In this document: positions 1 to 7,078 of the stretch, one piece after another
How the letters are laid out: each line of letters begins with the position of its first letter
Numbering within the stretch: position 1 is the stretch's first letter
Source of the DNA: Burkholderiales bacterium
GTDB taxonomy: Bacteria; Pseudomonadota; Gammaproteobacteria; Burkholderiales; SG8-39
Direction: 5' to 3'
DNA length: 47,285 bases
Assembly: GCA_014860395.1 (NCBI GenBank)
Contig: JACZJU010000007.1
Span: 1 to 47,285, forward strand
Notes under the pieces: generated by a model
Databases searched by the model: none
What the model saw: only the letters and a program-made list of their open reading frames with translations
What the model was told of the DNA's origin: nothing
Made by a program: the position numbers and the translations under genes

Positions 1-506
1 TTTCCACCTATCTCGGCCGCGCACTCGGACGCCACCGCCTCTTTGCGCGCTTTGCCCGGATGGAGCTCGTCGAGCGGGAAATGGCGATAAACCCACTTCA
101 CCTGGCCCTTGGACTCGTCCACTAATCGTTTCGCAGTCGCGTGGAAGCGTTTGCAAAACGGACACTCGAAGTCGGAGTACTCGACCAGCGTAACTGGTGC
201 GGCGGTGTCTCCGCGTATGTGATCACGTCCCTTGGATACCGGCCGCAATGCGCCAACCCGCTTATCGGCTTCGCGCCGCTCGCGCTGCTCCGCCTCGGCG
301 CGCTGTCGTTCAACATAGCGGGTAATGCCCGCATCGATTTCGCGGTCGATCGCACCGCTCTCGCGCAACTCCTTGATAACCGCATCCTTGACCCGCTCGA
401 CCAGTGCGGCGTTGGAGGCGTTGCTGCCATCGGTTTGCGAATTCGCTGCCGTGGAGAACAAAGCAAACCCGGCCATCATTACTCGAAAAAGGTTCGCAAT
501 AGACAC
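1..506 (-). CDS. DsbA-like thiol:disulfide oxidoreductase, C-terminus beyond the window
   Basis: Read on the minus strand, a GTG at 506-504 opens a frame that runs off the left edge (about 168 residues visible). The start is supported by AGAGGAA a few bases upstream; ATGs at 479 and 476 would cut into the signal peptide. The protein has a secretion signal (about residues 1-24), a charged helical stretch rich in Arg, Glu and Ala (about 35-90), then a thioredoxin fold opening with VTLVEYSDFECPFCKRFH. CPFC is the redox-active CxxC. The layout resembles Com1/BdbD-type DsbA proteins, which oxidise or isomerise cysteine pairs outside the cytoplasm. The family call is firm; direction of catalysis cannot be told without the cis-Pro loop, which lies outside the window. 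A periplasmic thiol protein fits the redox theme of the island. Confidence 0.85.
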   Translation of the reverse strand, partial: MSIANLFRVMMAGFALFSTAANSQTDGSNASNAALVERVKDAVIKELRESGAIDREIDAGITRYVERQRAEAEQRERREADKRVGALRPVSKGRDHIRGDTAAPVTLVEYSDFECPFCKRFHATAKRLVDESKGQVKWVYRHFPLDELHPGKARKEAVASECAAEIGG

Positions 507-620
507 AATGTTTCCTCTCGCTTTGAATTGGTGCATGCGCCGTCCGTCGGATTCAATATTCCCGTTGCTGGAGGTATTCCAGGACTTCTGTCGCCACAGT
601 AGGTTCCGCTCCAAGCCAGA

Positions 621-815
621 TCACATCCCCGCCTTGGCAAACGAAGCGTCGAATCGATCCTCCGCGTACCGCCAGTACACGCCTGTGCCGTCGCGTTCAT
701 ACAACCTGGGATAGGAGCCCCGGGTCTTTTGCGCGCGAATGGCAGTCGCCATCATTTCGAAATGGACGCTTGTCGTCGGTGAAGACGTTGGGCGTGAAAC
801 ATAGAACGTGGCCAC
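621..815 (-). CDS. Hypothetical small protein (64 aa)
   Basis: A GTG-start frame with TAGGAAC placed about 8 bases upstream. The product is hydrophilic, with a central YPRLYERDGTGVYWRYAED stretch, no signal peptide and no family I recognise. Its TGA overlaps, as ATGTGATC, a possible second start (GTG at 624) of a 23-residue frame ending at 553 (GAEPTVATEVLEYLQQREY). Either two tiny coupled genes or one gene broken by a frameshift would fit. Both lie just upstream of the DsbA-like gene on the same strand. Coding status is uncertain. Confidence 0.35.
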   Translation of the reverse strand: MATFYVSRPTSSPTTSVHFEMMATAIRAQKTRGSYPRLYERDGTGVYWRYAEDRFDASFAKAGM

Positions 816-856
816 GACGCGGTTCCTATCATAAGGTGCGACCTAGTTTATGAAAA

Positions 857-1090
857 CTAATTGGATAAGTGTTTCCGGGGGGGGGATGCATTCAAAATGG
901 CGCGGGCGATGGCCGCGCGAGCTTTCTCTTTAGCTTGCATGAAGCTATCAGCGCACCACCAATCCTTAGAACTCTTTTTACTATCTGTATCTGGGATAAG
1001 GTCAACAATAGCAATCAGCGCGACTAGAAGATCATCGTTGACTTTTTGCAGGCGGTCGATTTCTTCGCCAAGCGGCAGATTTGTACTCAT
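857..1090 (-). CDS. Hypothetical small protein of phage/plasmid type (77 aa)
   Basis: ATG-start frame. The N-terminal half (LGEEIDRLQKVNDDLLVALI) reads as an amphipathic helix. The C-terminal half holds CADSFMQAKEKARAAIARA. The pattern 'LLxALxAI ... ARAAIARA' is common in small uncharacterised proteins of prophages and integrative elements, so it hints at a mobile origin for this edge of the island; that is a resemblance, not a domain match. No signal peptide or membrane segment. Function unknown. Confidence 0.55.
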   Translation of the reverse strand: MSTNLPLGEEIDRLQKVNDDLLVALIAIVDLIPDTDSKKSSKDWWCADSFMQAKEKARAAIARAILNASPPRKHLSN

Positions 1091-1249
1091 TCCCTCCGCG
1101 CCCTATAGAGAGTAAGTGGCAGGATTGTTGTTACGCCAAAGCAGGGAGTCAAATCGTATACGCTTCGCAATTTGACCCGCCGACGGCGCCGTCTGGTACC
1201 TTCGCGGAGGCCGAGTACGGACCGCGACGACCAACCCCATGATGGGCAC

Positions 1250-1678
1250 TCACTTTGCGGGCAGCGTCCCCATGACCCAGGTCTTGTCGATTCCGGTAAG
1301 CGAGAGGCGATCCCCGGCTCCCAGGCAACGATTGATATGCATATTGTGCGAATCAATCACGGTGATTTCGCTTCCGTTCGCCAGTTTGATGGTGTTGTGG
1401 CAATGGCTCAGACCGTCAGCATCGGCATCGCAGTCGGTATCGGTGGTCACAATCCCGATGACAGGTTTGCCGGTTTTCGGCGCGTTACCCTTGATGACCT
1501 GCAATAGATAGCGCCCGTCACGACCGTTTTCCTGCCACGATTTCATCGCCACGCCGCGAGGAATCGGCGGTTGCGGGCTTGCGGCCTGCACTTTGTAGGT
1601 ATACAGCGCGGCCGCGCTCAGCACGAAGGCGCCGAGCAGCAAGCGAGATACAGGGAAAAGCCTGGGTCGAATATTCAT
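1250..1678 (-). CDS. Secreted hypothetical protein with conserved Cys/His, copper-box promoter
   Basis: A 142-residue protein with a basic N-terminus and a hydrophobic segment (about residues 9-30) that can act as signal peptide or anchor. The mature part begins around AASPQPP and contains TDTDCDADADGLSHCHN, SHNMHINRC and a small beta-rich tail. The clustered Cys, His and Asp residues could bind a metal, but I recognise no family. Its start codon lies 71 bp downstream of an operator-like box (1749-1773) in the correct orientation, so copper-dependent expression is likely. Function is unknown; periplasmic or inner-membrane location is inferred. Confidence 0.7.
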   Translation of the reverse strand: MNIRPRLFPVSRLLLGAFVLSAAALYTYKVQAASPQPPIPRGVAMKSWQENGRDGRYLLQVIKGNAPKTGKPVIGIVTTDTDCDADADGLSHCHNTIKLANGSEITVIDSHNMHINRCLGAGDRLSLTGIDKTWVMGTLPAK

Positions 1679-1748
1679 TTCTATCCTTTGTCTATCTGGG
1701 TTGGTTGGACGATAAACAGAGTCTGCCGCTGCGCGCTTATCGTCAACA

Positions 1749-1773
1749 TGACGGCTTGATTACTTATTTGTAA
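1749..1773 (-). promoter_or_regulatory. Extended cop-type operator, copy 1
   Basis: On the minus strand the site reads TTACAAATAAGTAA, seven bases, then GTCA. This matches the pattern TTAC-N6-GTAA-T-N6-GTCA shared with three other sites in the window. It points at the secreted hypothetical gene that starts at 1678. The palindromic core resembles the 'cop box' bound by CopR/PcoR-type regulators; assignment to the CopR encoded at 5275-5955 is inference. Confidence 0.65.
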
Positions 1774-1909
1774 GGAAAGTCATCGCGCCGTCAGCTTGCA
1801 CGGAGCCTGCCACAGAACCCCGACAGGATTTTCGGCCGAGGCCTGCACAATGAGCGACGCACATGGCGATCACATGCGCGACGAACGATCGCGCGCGATG
1901 TCTCATTTC

Positions 1910-1934
1910 TTACAGTTTTGTAATGTCCTCGTCA
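1910..1934 (+). promoter_or_regulatory. Extended cop-type operator, copy 2
   Basis: TTACAGTTTTGTAA at 1910-1923, seven bases, then GTCA at 1931-1934. It points at the periplasmic-protein gene starting at 2019, 85 bp away. Copies 1 and 2 sit back to back in the 340-bp intergenic space 1679-2018, so each divergent gene has its own box. Nothing else recognisable lies in that space. Confidence 0.7.
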
Positions 1935-2018
1935 TGTCCGAGATAGCGGCGAACTCTTAACCTTACCGGCCAACATTCCCAACTCTATGCAGTTCAAGCA
2001 TCCAAGGAGCGTGCAACT

Positions 2019-2471
2019 ATGAATCCGGGTAACTCAATCAGGTTCGTACTTTCTCATCTCGTCGGCGTGGCATTGCTTTTCGGCGCCCCCGCGTTCGCCG
2101 CCGATCTCGCGTCGCAAAGCAGCGAAAGTGATGGCGTAACGATTGAAGTCAAACCGGTGGAGGTGTCTGCCAAAGCGAACACCTGGTCGTTCCAGTTTTC
2201 GCTCAGCACGCACAGCCAGGACCTGAGCGACGATCTGGTGCGCACCGCGTTCATCCTTGACCGTGCCGGCAATAAGAAGCTTATGCCGACTGCCTGGAAA
2301 GGCGATGCCCCAGGCGGCCACCATCGCAAGGGCGTGCTCAGCTTCAAGGCCTTGACGCCCCTGCCCAAGGCGATCGAGTTGCGCGTCCAGCGCGCGAGTG
2401 AGAAGGCGCCTCGCCTGTTCCGCTGGGACCTGGACTGCCCTTGTAACGACCCGAAGATGCATACCTCCTGA
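2019..2471 (+). CDS. Periplasmic GGHHRKG-motif protein, paralogue 1
   Basis: A 150-residue protein with a clear signal peptide (cleavage after the AFA of APAFA, about residue 27). The mature part carries VKPVEVSAKANTWSFQFSLSTHS, then GDAPGGHHRKGVLSFKAL and a C-terminal DCPCNDPKMHTS tail. It is clearly homologous to the product of 16523-16945: shared features include the VKPV-VSV segment, xTHSxxLxDDL, GGHHRKGVL and the FRW near the end. Only this copy has the CPC and His tail. The paired His residues and THS suggest metal binding, but no named family is recognised. A cop-type box lies 85 bp upstream. AAGGAG precedes the ATG. Confidence 0.8.
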   Translation: MNPGNSIRFVLSHLVGVALLFGAPAFAADLASQSSESDGVTIEVKPVEVSAKANTWSFQFSLSTHSQDLSDDLVRTAFILDRAGNKKLMPTAWKGDAPGGHHRKGVLSFKALTPLPKAIELRVQRASEKAPRLFRWDLDCPCNDPKMHTS

Positions 2472-2486
2472 CCGTCACCCGATTCA

Positions 2487-3839
2487 ATGCATAGCGCTAT
2501 CCGCGTACAGCCCGCCCAGGGTTTGCGCGTGGTACAAATGCGGGTGGCGAAAAGATTGGAGATGTTGAGCAAAAATGTTAACCGCGCGTTGGCGCAAGCG
2601 TTTGCCATGTGCGCTTTTGTGCTGACCTCGCAAACCTCGCTCGCCGCGGCCCCGCGACCCGTTGTAGTCGTGAACAGCGCCGAAGCGCGCTTGGAGCGTG
2701 TACTGCAGGGGGTAAGCAGCGGCAAGCTGCCGGCCGCGCTGGCCGAGATGGACCGTCTGGCCGAACGCTACCCGAATTGGCGCCTTGCGCATCTGGTGCA
2801 CGGGGATCTGCTGCTCGCCCGCAGCGCGGCGATCTCGGGATTCGGCAACGCGGCGGATACCAAAGGCGAACGCCTGCAAGACTTGCGTGCGGAGGCACTG
2901 ACACGCCTGCGCGCCGTACGCGACCCGCCGCCCTCGGGCGCAATTCCCCGCTACCTGTTGCAATTTGACCGCATGCAAAGCAATGCGATCGTGGTCGACG
3001 CCGGACGGTCGCGTGTCTATGTCTACGAGAATGCCGGCGGCACCCCGCGTCTGGTACAGGACTTCTATTCAACGCTGGGTAAGAATGGCGTAGACAAGCT
3101 GCGCGAAGGAGACCGCAAGACGCCGCTCGGCGTCTATTACGTAACTGCCAAGATCGCCGGCAACAAGCTGCCTGATCTCTACGGCTGGGGCGCATTCCCG
3201 ATCAGCTACCCGAACGAGTGGGACCGCATAGCCGGGCGAACCGGCTACGGCATCTGGCTGCACGGGGTTCCCTCGAACACCTATGCGCGCGCACCGCGCG
3301 CGAGCGATGGTTGCGTCGCGCTCTCCAATACGGACATCGCTGAGCTGGCAAAGCACGTGCAGGTCGGCATGACGCCGGTAATCATCGCCGACACTATCGA
3401 GTGGACGACGCCCGCAGCGGCGCGCGACGAGCGCGCGGCGTTCATGGACCAGTTCCAGGCGTGGCGCAGAGACTGGGAGAGCCGCGACGCCAGGCGCTAT
3501 CTTGCGCACTATGCACGCGGATTTCGATCGGACGGCATGGACATCGCATCCTGGAGCGCACACAAGAGCCGCGTCAATGCCGCCAAGCGCTGGATCAAGG
3601 TCGCGCTCGACAACGTGAGCGTATTTCGCAGTCCCGGACAGAAAGCGCTGATGGTGGTCACTTTCGATCAGGACTACGCGTCGAGCAATCTCGCACAACG
3701 CACGCGCAAGCGCCAGTACTGGACCATGGAGGGCGGCCGCTGGCGCATCGCCTATGAAGCTCCTGTCGGCAGTGTCCCGCTCGCTCTACCCGAATCGTTT
3801 CCGCGGCAGCGCGCTGCGCTTGCGCCGCGCAAACGATAA
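2487..3839 (+). CDS. L,D-transpeptidase (YkuD) with C-terminal NTF2-like domain
   Basis: Secreted protein of up to 450 residues. The signal peptide is best read from Met18 (2538) or Met26 (2562), followed by a hydrophobic stretch ending in SLAAA, so the true start may be downstream of 2487; no strong ribosome site decides it. A helical region (about 60-150) precedes the YkuD domain (about 165-300), with WLHGVPSNTYARAP and RASDGCVALS giving the catalytic His259 and Cys276. Residues about 320-435 resemble the NTF2-like domain attached to Cds6-type transpeptidases (WRRDWESRDARRYLAHY; MEGGRWRIAYE). Such enzymes make 3-3 peptidoglycan crosslinks or attach proteins to the wall. It follows the GGHHRKG gene by 15 bp, so the two are likely co-transcribed from the same cop-type promoter. 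Confidence 0.85.
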   Translation: MHSAIRVQPAQGLRVVQMRVAKRLEMLSKNVNRALAQAFAMCAFVLTSQTSLAAAPRPVVVVNSAEARLERVLQGVSSGKLPAALAEMDRLAERYPNWRLAHLVHGDLLLARSAAISGFGNAADTKGERLQDLRAEALTRLRAVRDPPPSGAIPRYLLQFDRMQSNAIVVDAGRSRVYVYENAGGTPRLVQDFYSTLGKNGVDKLREGDRKTPLGVYYVTAKIAGNKLPDLYGWGAFPISYPNEWDRIAGRTGYGIWLHGVPSNTYARAPRASDGCVALSNTDIAELAKHVQVGMTPVIIADTIEWTTPAAARDERAAFMDQFQAWRRDWESRDARRYLAHYARGFRSDGMDIASWSAHKSRVNAAKRWIKVALDNVSVFRSPGQKALMVVTFDQDYASSNLAQRTRKRQYWTMEGGRWRIAYEAPVGSVPLALPESFPRQRAALAPRKR

Positions 3840-3870
3840 CTAGACTGGAGGCAGAGCCAGGTACTGCCGA

Positions 3871-5274
3871 TCAGGCTGGTGCGCCAGCCGGGAATCTGAG
3901 CTCGAAGCGGATCGTCCCGAGTGCCGACGAGGCCGCGATGGCACCTTGATGCGCCTCGACGATGGACTTGGTGATGGCCAGCCCGAGGCCGGCGCCGTCG
4001 CTGCTCTTTTGCCTGGAAGCATCCACCCGGTAAAACCGGTCGAACAGGCGCGAAAGCTGCTCTGGCGCAATATGCTCCGCCGGATTTTCGACCGCCAGCT
4101 GCGCCTCGCCGGAGCCCAGTCGTTCGATGCTTACTTTGACTGCATTGCCGCGTAAGGTATGGCGCAATGCGTTGGACAGCAAATTGCTTAGCGCCCGGCG
4201 GATCATCAACCGGTCGCCGAGCATGGTGCCGGCGCCTTCAAGTACCAGGCCTACGCCTTTCTCTTCGGCGAGCGCTTCGTAAAAAGCGAATAGCCCCTGC
4301 GCTTCCTCAGCAAGATTCACCTGCTCCTGACGCGGCACGATCAGCCCGTTGTCGGCTTTGGCCAGAAACAGCATGTCGGCGATCATTCGGGACAGTCGGT
4401 TGTATTCCTCCAGATTGGAATAGAGCACCTCCCGGTATTCGTCGGCTGATCTGGCGCGCGACAGTGCGACTTCCGTTTCGGTGACCAAATTGCCGACCGG
4501 GGTGCGCAACTCGTGGGCGAGGTCGGAAGAAAAATCAGACAGGCGACGAAACGAATCCTCCAGGCGCGCCAACATCGAATTCAATGCCGCGATCAGATCG
4601 GACAACTCGGGCGGGACCCGATCGAGCGACAGGCGTTCGTCCAGGCGGCTCGCAGAAATATTGTGGGCCAGCGCTGCGATACGTCGTATCGGCTCGAGCC
4701 CGCGCCGCGCGGCTATCCAGGCGAGCACGCCGGTGAGCAGCATGCCCGCGGCGATTGAGAGCCAAAGGATCTCGCGCAGTGCCGCCATGAAATCGCGCTG
4801 ATGGTCGATATTGACCGCGACATATACCTTGGCGGGGGGGATTTCGGCAATGCCCAGGGGCAGCGCGGCAACGATTTCCCTGAACGCATGTCCTCCGCTT
4901 TCCAGCACCACGGGTCCGCGCTGACCAGAGAAACCTATGTTCGATTTGTCTTCAATCGGATTGACCGTGAACACAGCATCCGACGAGGCGAATAATATGC
5001 GGCCCTCGGGGCCGACGATTTTGATGGACAGGCCGGGAAAACCGACCAGTGCATCGTTAAGCAGTTGCGGGACCAGATCCAGGTCGCTTCTGAAGTTGAC
5101 CTTGGACAGGACAGTGCCCACCAGTTCGATCGTGCCATTGAGCTCCTTCATATCCTCGTCGATGAAATGACTCTCTACCAAAGCGCCGACCAGATAGCCG
5201 ACCGCCAGCAGCACCGCCGTGGAGACCGTGGAGAAAAACAGCGTGAGACGATAGGTTACCGACCTGACGCGCAT
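3871..5274 (-). CDS. copS: Heavy-metal sensor histidine kinase, CopS/CusS type
   Basis: 467 residues. Transmembrane helix 1 is about residues 10-32, the periplasmic sensor region about 33-165, and helix 2 about 167-188. A HAMP linker follows (RRGLEPIRRIAALAHNISAS). The dimerisation helix has the H-box DLAHELRTP (phosphoacceptor His254), and the ATPase domain has NLLSNALRH, RFYRVDASR and GAGLGLAI. Length and architecture match the CopS/CusS/CzcS group that senses periplasmic Cu or Ag. Metal specificity is inferred from the neighbours. The ATG abuts the TAA of copR with no gap, a typical coupled regulator-sensor pair. The last residues are AGAPA. Confidence 0.92.
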   Translation of the reverse strand: MRVRSVTYRLTLFFSTVSTAVLLAVGYLVGALVESHFIDEDMKELNGTIELVGTVLSKVNFRSDLDLVPQLLNDALVGFPGLSIKIVGPEGRILFASSDAVFTVNPIEDKSNIGFSGQRGPVVLESGGHAFREIVAALPLGIAEIPPAKVYVAVNIDHQRDFMAALREILWLSIAAGMLLTGVLAWIAARRGLEPIRRIAALAHNISASRLDERLSLDRVPPELSDLIAALNSMLARLEDSFRRLSDFSSDLAHELRTPVGNLVTETEVALSRARSADEYREVLYSNLEEYNRLSRMIADMLFLAKADNGLIVPRQEQVNLAEEAQGLFAFYEALAEEKGVGLVLEGAGTMLGDRLMIRRALSNLLSNALRHTLRGNAVKVSIERLGSGEAQLAVENPAEHIAPEQLSRLFDRFYRVDASRQKSSDGAGLGLAITKSIVEAHQGAIAASSALGTIRFELRFPAGAPA

Positions 5275-5955
5275 TTAAACCGATTCCGGAACTTCGAGGA
5301 CGTAACCCATGCCACGCACGGTGACGATCAGCTTGGGCTCGAAATTATCGTCCACTTTTGCCCTGAGCCGCCGCACGGCGACTTCGATCACGTTGGTATC
5401 ACTGTCGAAATTCATGTCCCAGATTTGCGAGGCGATCAAGGAACGCGGCAACACCTCGCCTCGGCGCCGCAGCAATAGCTCCATCAGGGCGAATTCCTTG
5501 GCGGTGAGTTCGATTCGCTTGCCCGCGCGCGTCACGCGGCGACGCAACAGGTCCAGTTCCAGATCGGCTGCCTTGAGCAGCTCGGGTTCCATGGTCTTCC
5601 CGCGTCGCAGCAGCGAACGCACCCGCGCGAGCAATTCGGAAAACGCGAAAGGCTTCACCAGGTAATCATCCGCGCCGAGTTCCAGACCCTTGACGCGATC
5701 CTCGACCTGGTCGCGCGCGGTAAGAAAAAGCACCGGCATATTCTTTCCGGCAGCGCGGATCGCCTGCAGCACGCCCCACCCGTCGATTCCCGGGAGCATC
5801 ACATCGAGCACCACGAGGTCGTAGTCTCCCGTCTGAGCCAAATGCATCCCGTCCAGGCCATCGCGCGCAAGATCCACCACAAAGCTGGCTTCCACCAGAC
5901 CCTGCTTCAGGTAATCCCCCGTTTTCTGCTCGTCTTCGACGATCAGGATTTTCAT
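5275..5955 (-). CDS. copR: Heavy-metal response regulator, CopR/CusR type
   Basis: 226 residues starting at MKILIVEDE. The frame is open further upstream, but homology and AAAGG before ATG 5955 fix this start. The receiver domain (about 1-115) has the acidic pair at Glu7-Asp8, phosphoacceptor Asp51 (VVLDVMLPG), Thr (LFLTARD) and Lys (DDYLVKPF). The C-terminal OmpR/PhoB winged helix (about 125-222) includes [20 protein letters not shown]. It is expected to bind tandem or palindromic cop boxes; one lies 66 bp upstream of its own start, in the divergent promoter shared with the rhodanese gene, suggesting autoregulation. Confidence 0.92.
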   Translation of the reverse strand: MKILIVEDEQKTGDYLKQGLVEASFVVDLARDGLDGMHLAQTGDYDLVVLDVMLPGIDGWGVLQAIRAAGKNMPVLFLTARDQVEDRVKGLELGADDYLVKPFAFSELLARVRSLLRRGKTMEPELLKAADLELDLLRRRVTRAGKRIELTAKEFALMELLLRRRGEVLPRSLIASQIWDMNFDSDTNVIEVAVRRLRAKVDDNFEPKLIVTVRGMGYVLEVPESV

Positions 5956-6020
5956 CGTCGCCTTTCTATAACTATGTGCCAGCGTGCATTGTGCATGAAT
6001 CACCTTGCTCTGGATCAAAG

Positions 6021-6046
6021 ATTACAGAGATGTAATCACCGCGTCA
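6021..6046 (+). promoter_or_regulatory. Extended cop-type operator, copy 3
   Basis: ATTACAGAGATGTAAT at 6021-6036 followed by GTCA at 6043-6046. It sits between copR (start 5955, minus) and the rhodanese lipoprotein (start 6163, plus) and is oriented toward the latter. Similarity to copy 4 continues for about 30 bp beyond GTCA (GTCAGATT, CATGATGC, then TTG), which may include a -10 element near 6070-6075. Confidence 0.75.
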
Positions 6047-6162
6047 GATTTCCGTCGGGAAAGCGCCCCCATGATGCCTGCATTGGCCGGGTCGTAGTTG
6101 ACCGGGCCCAGCCCCGAACTGATTTTGGCAATTGCCGTAGACCGAGAAAGGAGCGCCAAATT

Positions 6163-6615
6163 ATGAAAGTACGCACGAAAGGAGTAGCTGGCCTGTTGAC
6201 CCTGCTTGTCCTGGTCTTGTCCGCCTGCGGAGAGGCCATCAGCTCGGCGCCAGCGGCGGCATCGGCCACACAAGGCCTACCAGTCCTGTCCAAAAACGCA
6301 TTCGGCTTCGTTGACCTGAGTGTTGAACAGCTTGCCAAGAGCATGGGGGGCAAGAATTTCACCCTGATTAACGTGCACGTCCCAAATCGAGAGGGCCTTC
6401 CCAATACGGATCTATCCATTCCCTTCGATCAGATCACACGCAATCTGGACAAGCTTCCCGGCAAAAACGCCTCCATCGTAGTTTATTGTCGCAGCGGCGG
6501 CATGAGCACCCAGGTCGCGGCCGCGCTTGCGTCCGCCGGGTACACCAAAATCTACAATCTGCGCGGCGGTTTCAATGCCTGGAAATCTGCTGGACACAAT
6601 CTATTGAAAGGGTAG
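6163..6615 (+). CDS. Rhodanese-domain lipoprotein
   Basis: 150 residues; the longer open frame is trimmed to ATG 6163, which has GAAAGGAG 10 bases upstream. A lipobox LVLSAC predicts lipidation of Cys22, so the protein is membrane-tethered and periplasm-facing. Residues about 45-148 form a single rhodanese domain with active-site loop VVYCRSGGMS (Cys109) and the closing YNLRGGFNAWKSAG. Rhodaneses carry a persulfide on that Cys; which sulfur donor or acceptor is used here is unknown. A cop-type box 117 bp upstream suggests copper induction. A decayed homologous fragment lies at 29,792-29,890. Confidence 0.88.
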   Translation: MKVRTKGVAGLLTLLVLVLSACGEAISSAPAAASATQGLPVLSKNAFGFVDLSVEQLAKSMGGKNFTLINVHVPNREGLPNTDLSIPFDQITRNLDKLPGKNASIVVYCRSGGMSTQVAAALASAGYTKIYNLRGGFNAWKSAGHNLLKG

Positions 6616-6675
6616 TTCGGTGCAACCGCGGCTGAAAGCGTGCTTGGTCCGGCACAAGAAGCACATTTCGCAAAC

Positions 6676-6701
6676 ATTACAGAGATGTAATCAGCGCGTC
6701 A
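6676..6701 (+). promoter_or_regulatory. Extended cop-type operator, copy 4
   Basis: ATTACAGAGATGTAAT at 6676-6691, then GTCA at 6698-6701, the same core as copy 3. It points at the CCGGGHG protein gene (start 6806, 105 bp away), the head of the ccmF-H-I run. A CATGAT at 6725-6730 occupies the same relative position as in copy 3. Confidence 0.75.
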
Positions 6702-6805
6702 GATTGAAGTTGGGGAGACGCCAGCATGATGCGTGTATTGAACGTGCAACAGGTACTCCGGTATTGCTCCCGAGGAATTGACGTTTTCTTAACAAAGGAA
6801 AAATC

Positions 6806-7066
6806 ATGGAATGGCTATCGCAGAACTGGATTTGGTTGGCATTCGCTGCAGCAATGATCTTTATGATGCGCCGCGGCGGCGCCGGGGGCTGCTGCGGCGG
6901 TGGGCATGGCAAAGACGACAAGATACATGAAGCCGAAGGCTCGCAAGCTAAGAGCGCCGTTGCAGGCGGCTGCTGCGGAGGCGGGCACGGCGCAGACGAC
7001 AAGCACGCTGAGGTCGGGGACGCGAAAACCGGACACATCGCCGCCGGGGCGGGGCACCAACACTAG
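6806..7066 (+). CDS. Small membrane protein with two CCGGGHG motifs
   Basis: 86 residues. One transmembrane helix (about 4-21, WLSQNWIWLAFAAAMIF), then RR and a Gly-rich soluble tail. The tail carries CCGGGHG twice (Cys29-Cys30-His34 and Cys56-Cys57-His61), acidic spacers and a C-terminal GHQH. AAAGGAAAA precedes the ATG. Vicinal Cys plus His in repeated units is typical of soft-metal binding, so a copper-binding or chaperone role is plausible; no named family is recognised. It sits 12 bp ahead of ccmF, so it is almost certainly in the same operon under the cop-type box. By the positive-inside rule (RR after the helix) the tail may be cytoplasmic, which matters for its role. Confidence 0.8.
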   Translation: MEWLSQNWIWLAFAAAMIFMMRRGGAGGCCGGGHGKDDKIHEAEGSQAKSAVAGGCCGGGHGADDKHAEVGDAKTGHIAAGAGHQH

Positions 7067-7078
7067 GACGCGACACAC

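Noticed and set aside
1910..1934. Alternative reading of the boxes as simple terminators
   Set aside because: The palindromes are short, AT-rich, upstream of genes, and share a fixed GTCA downstream, which fits operators rather than terminators.
2578..3195. 205-codon minus-strand frame opposite the L,D-transpeptidase
   Set aside because: Antisense shadow rich in Arg and Pro; the plus strand has clear YkuD motifs.
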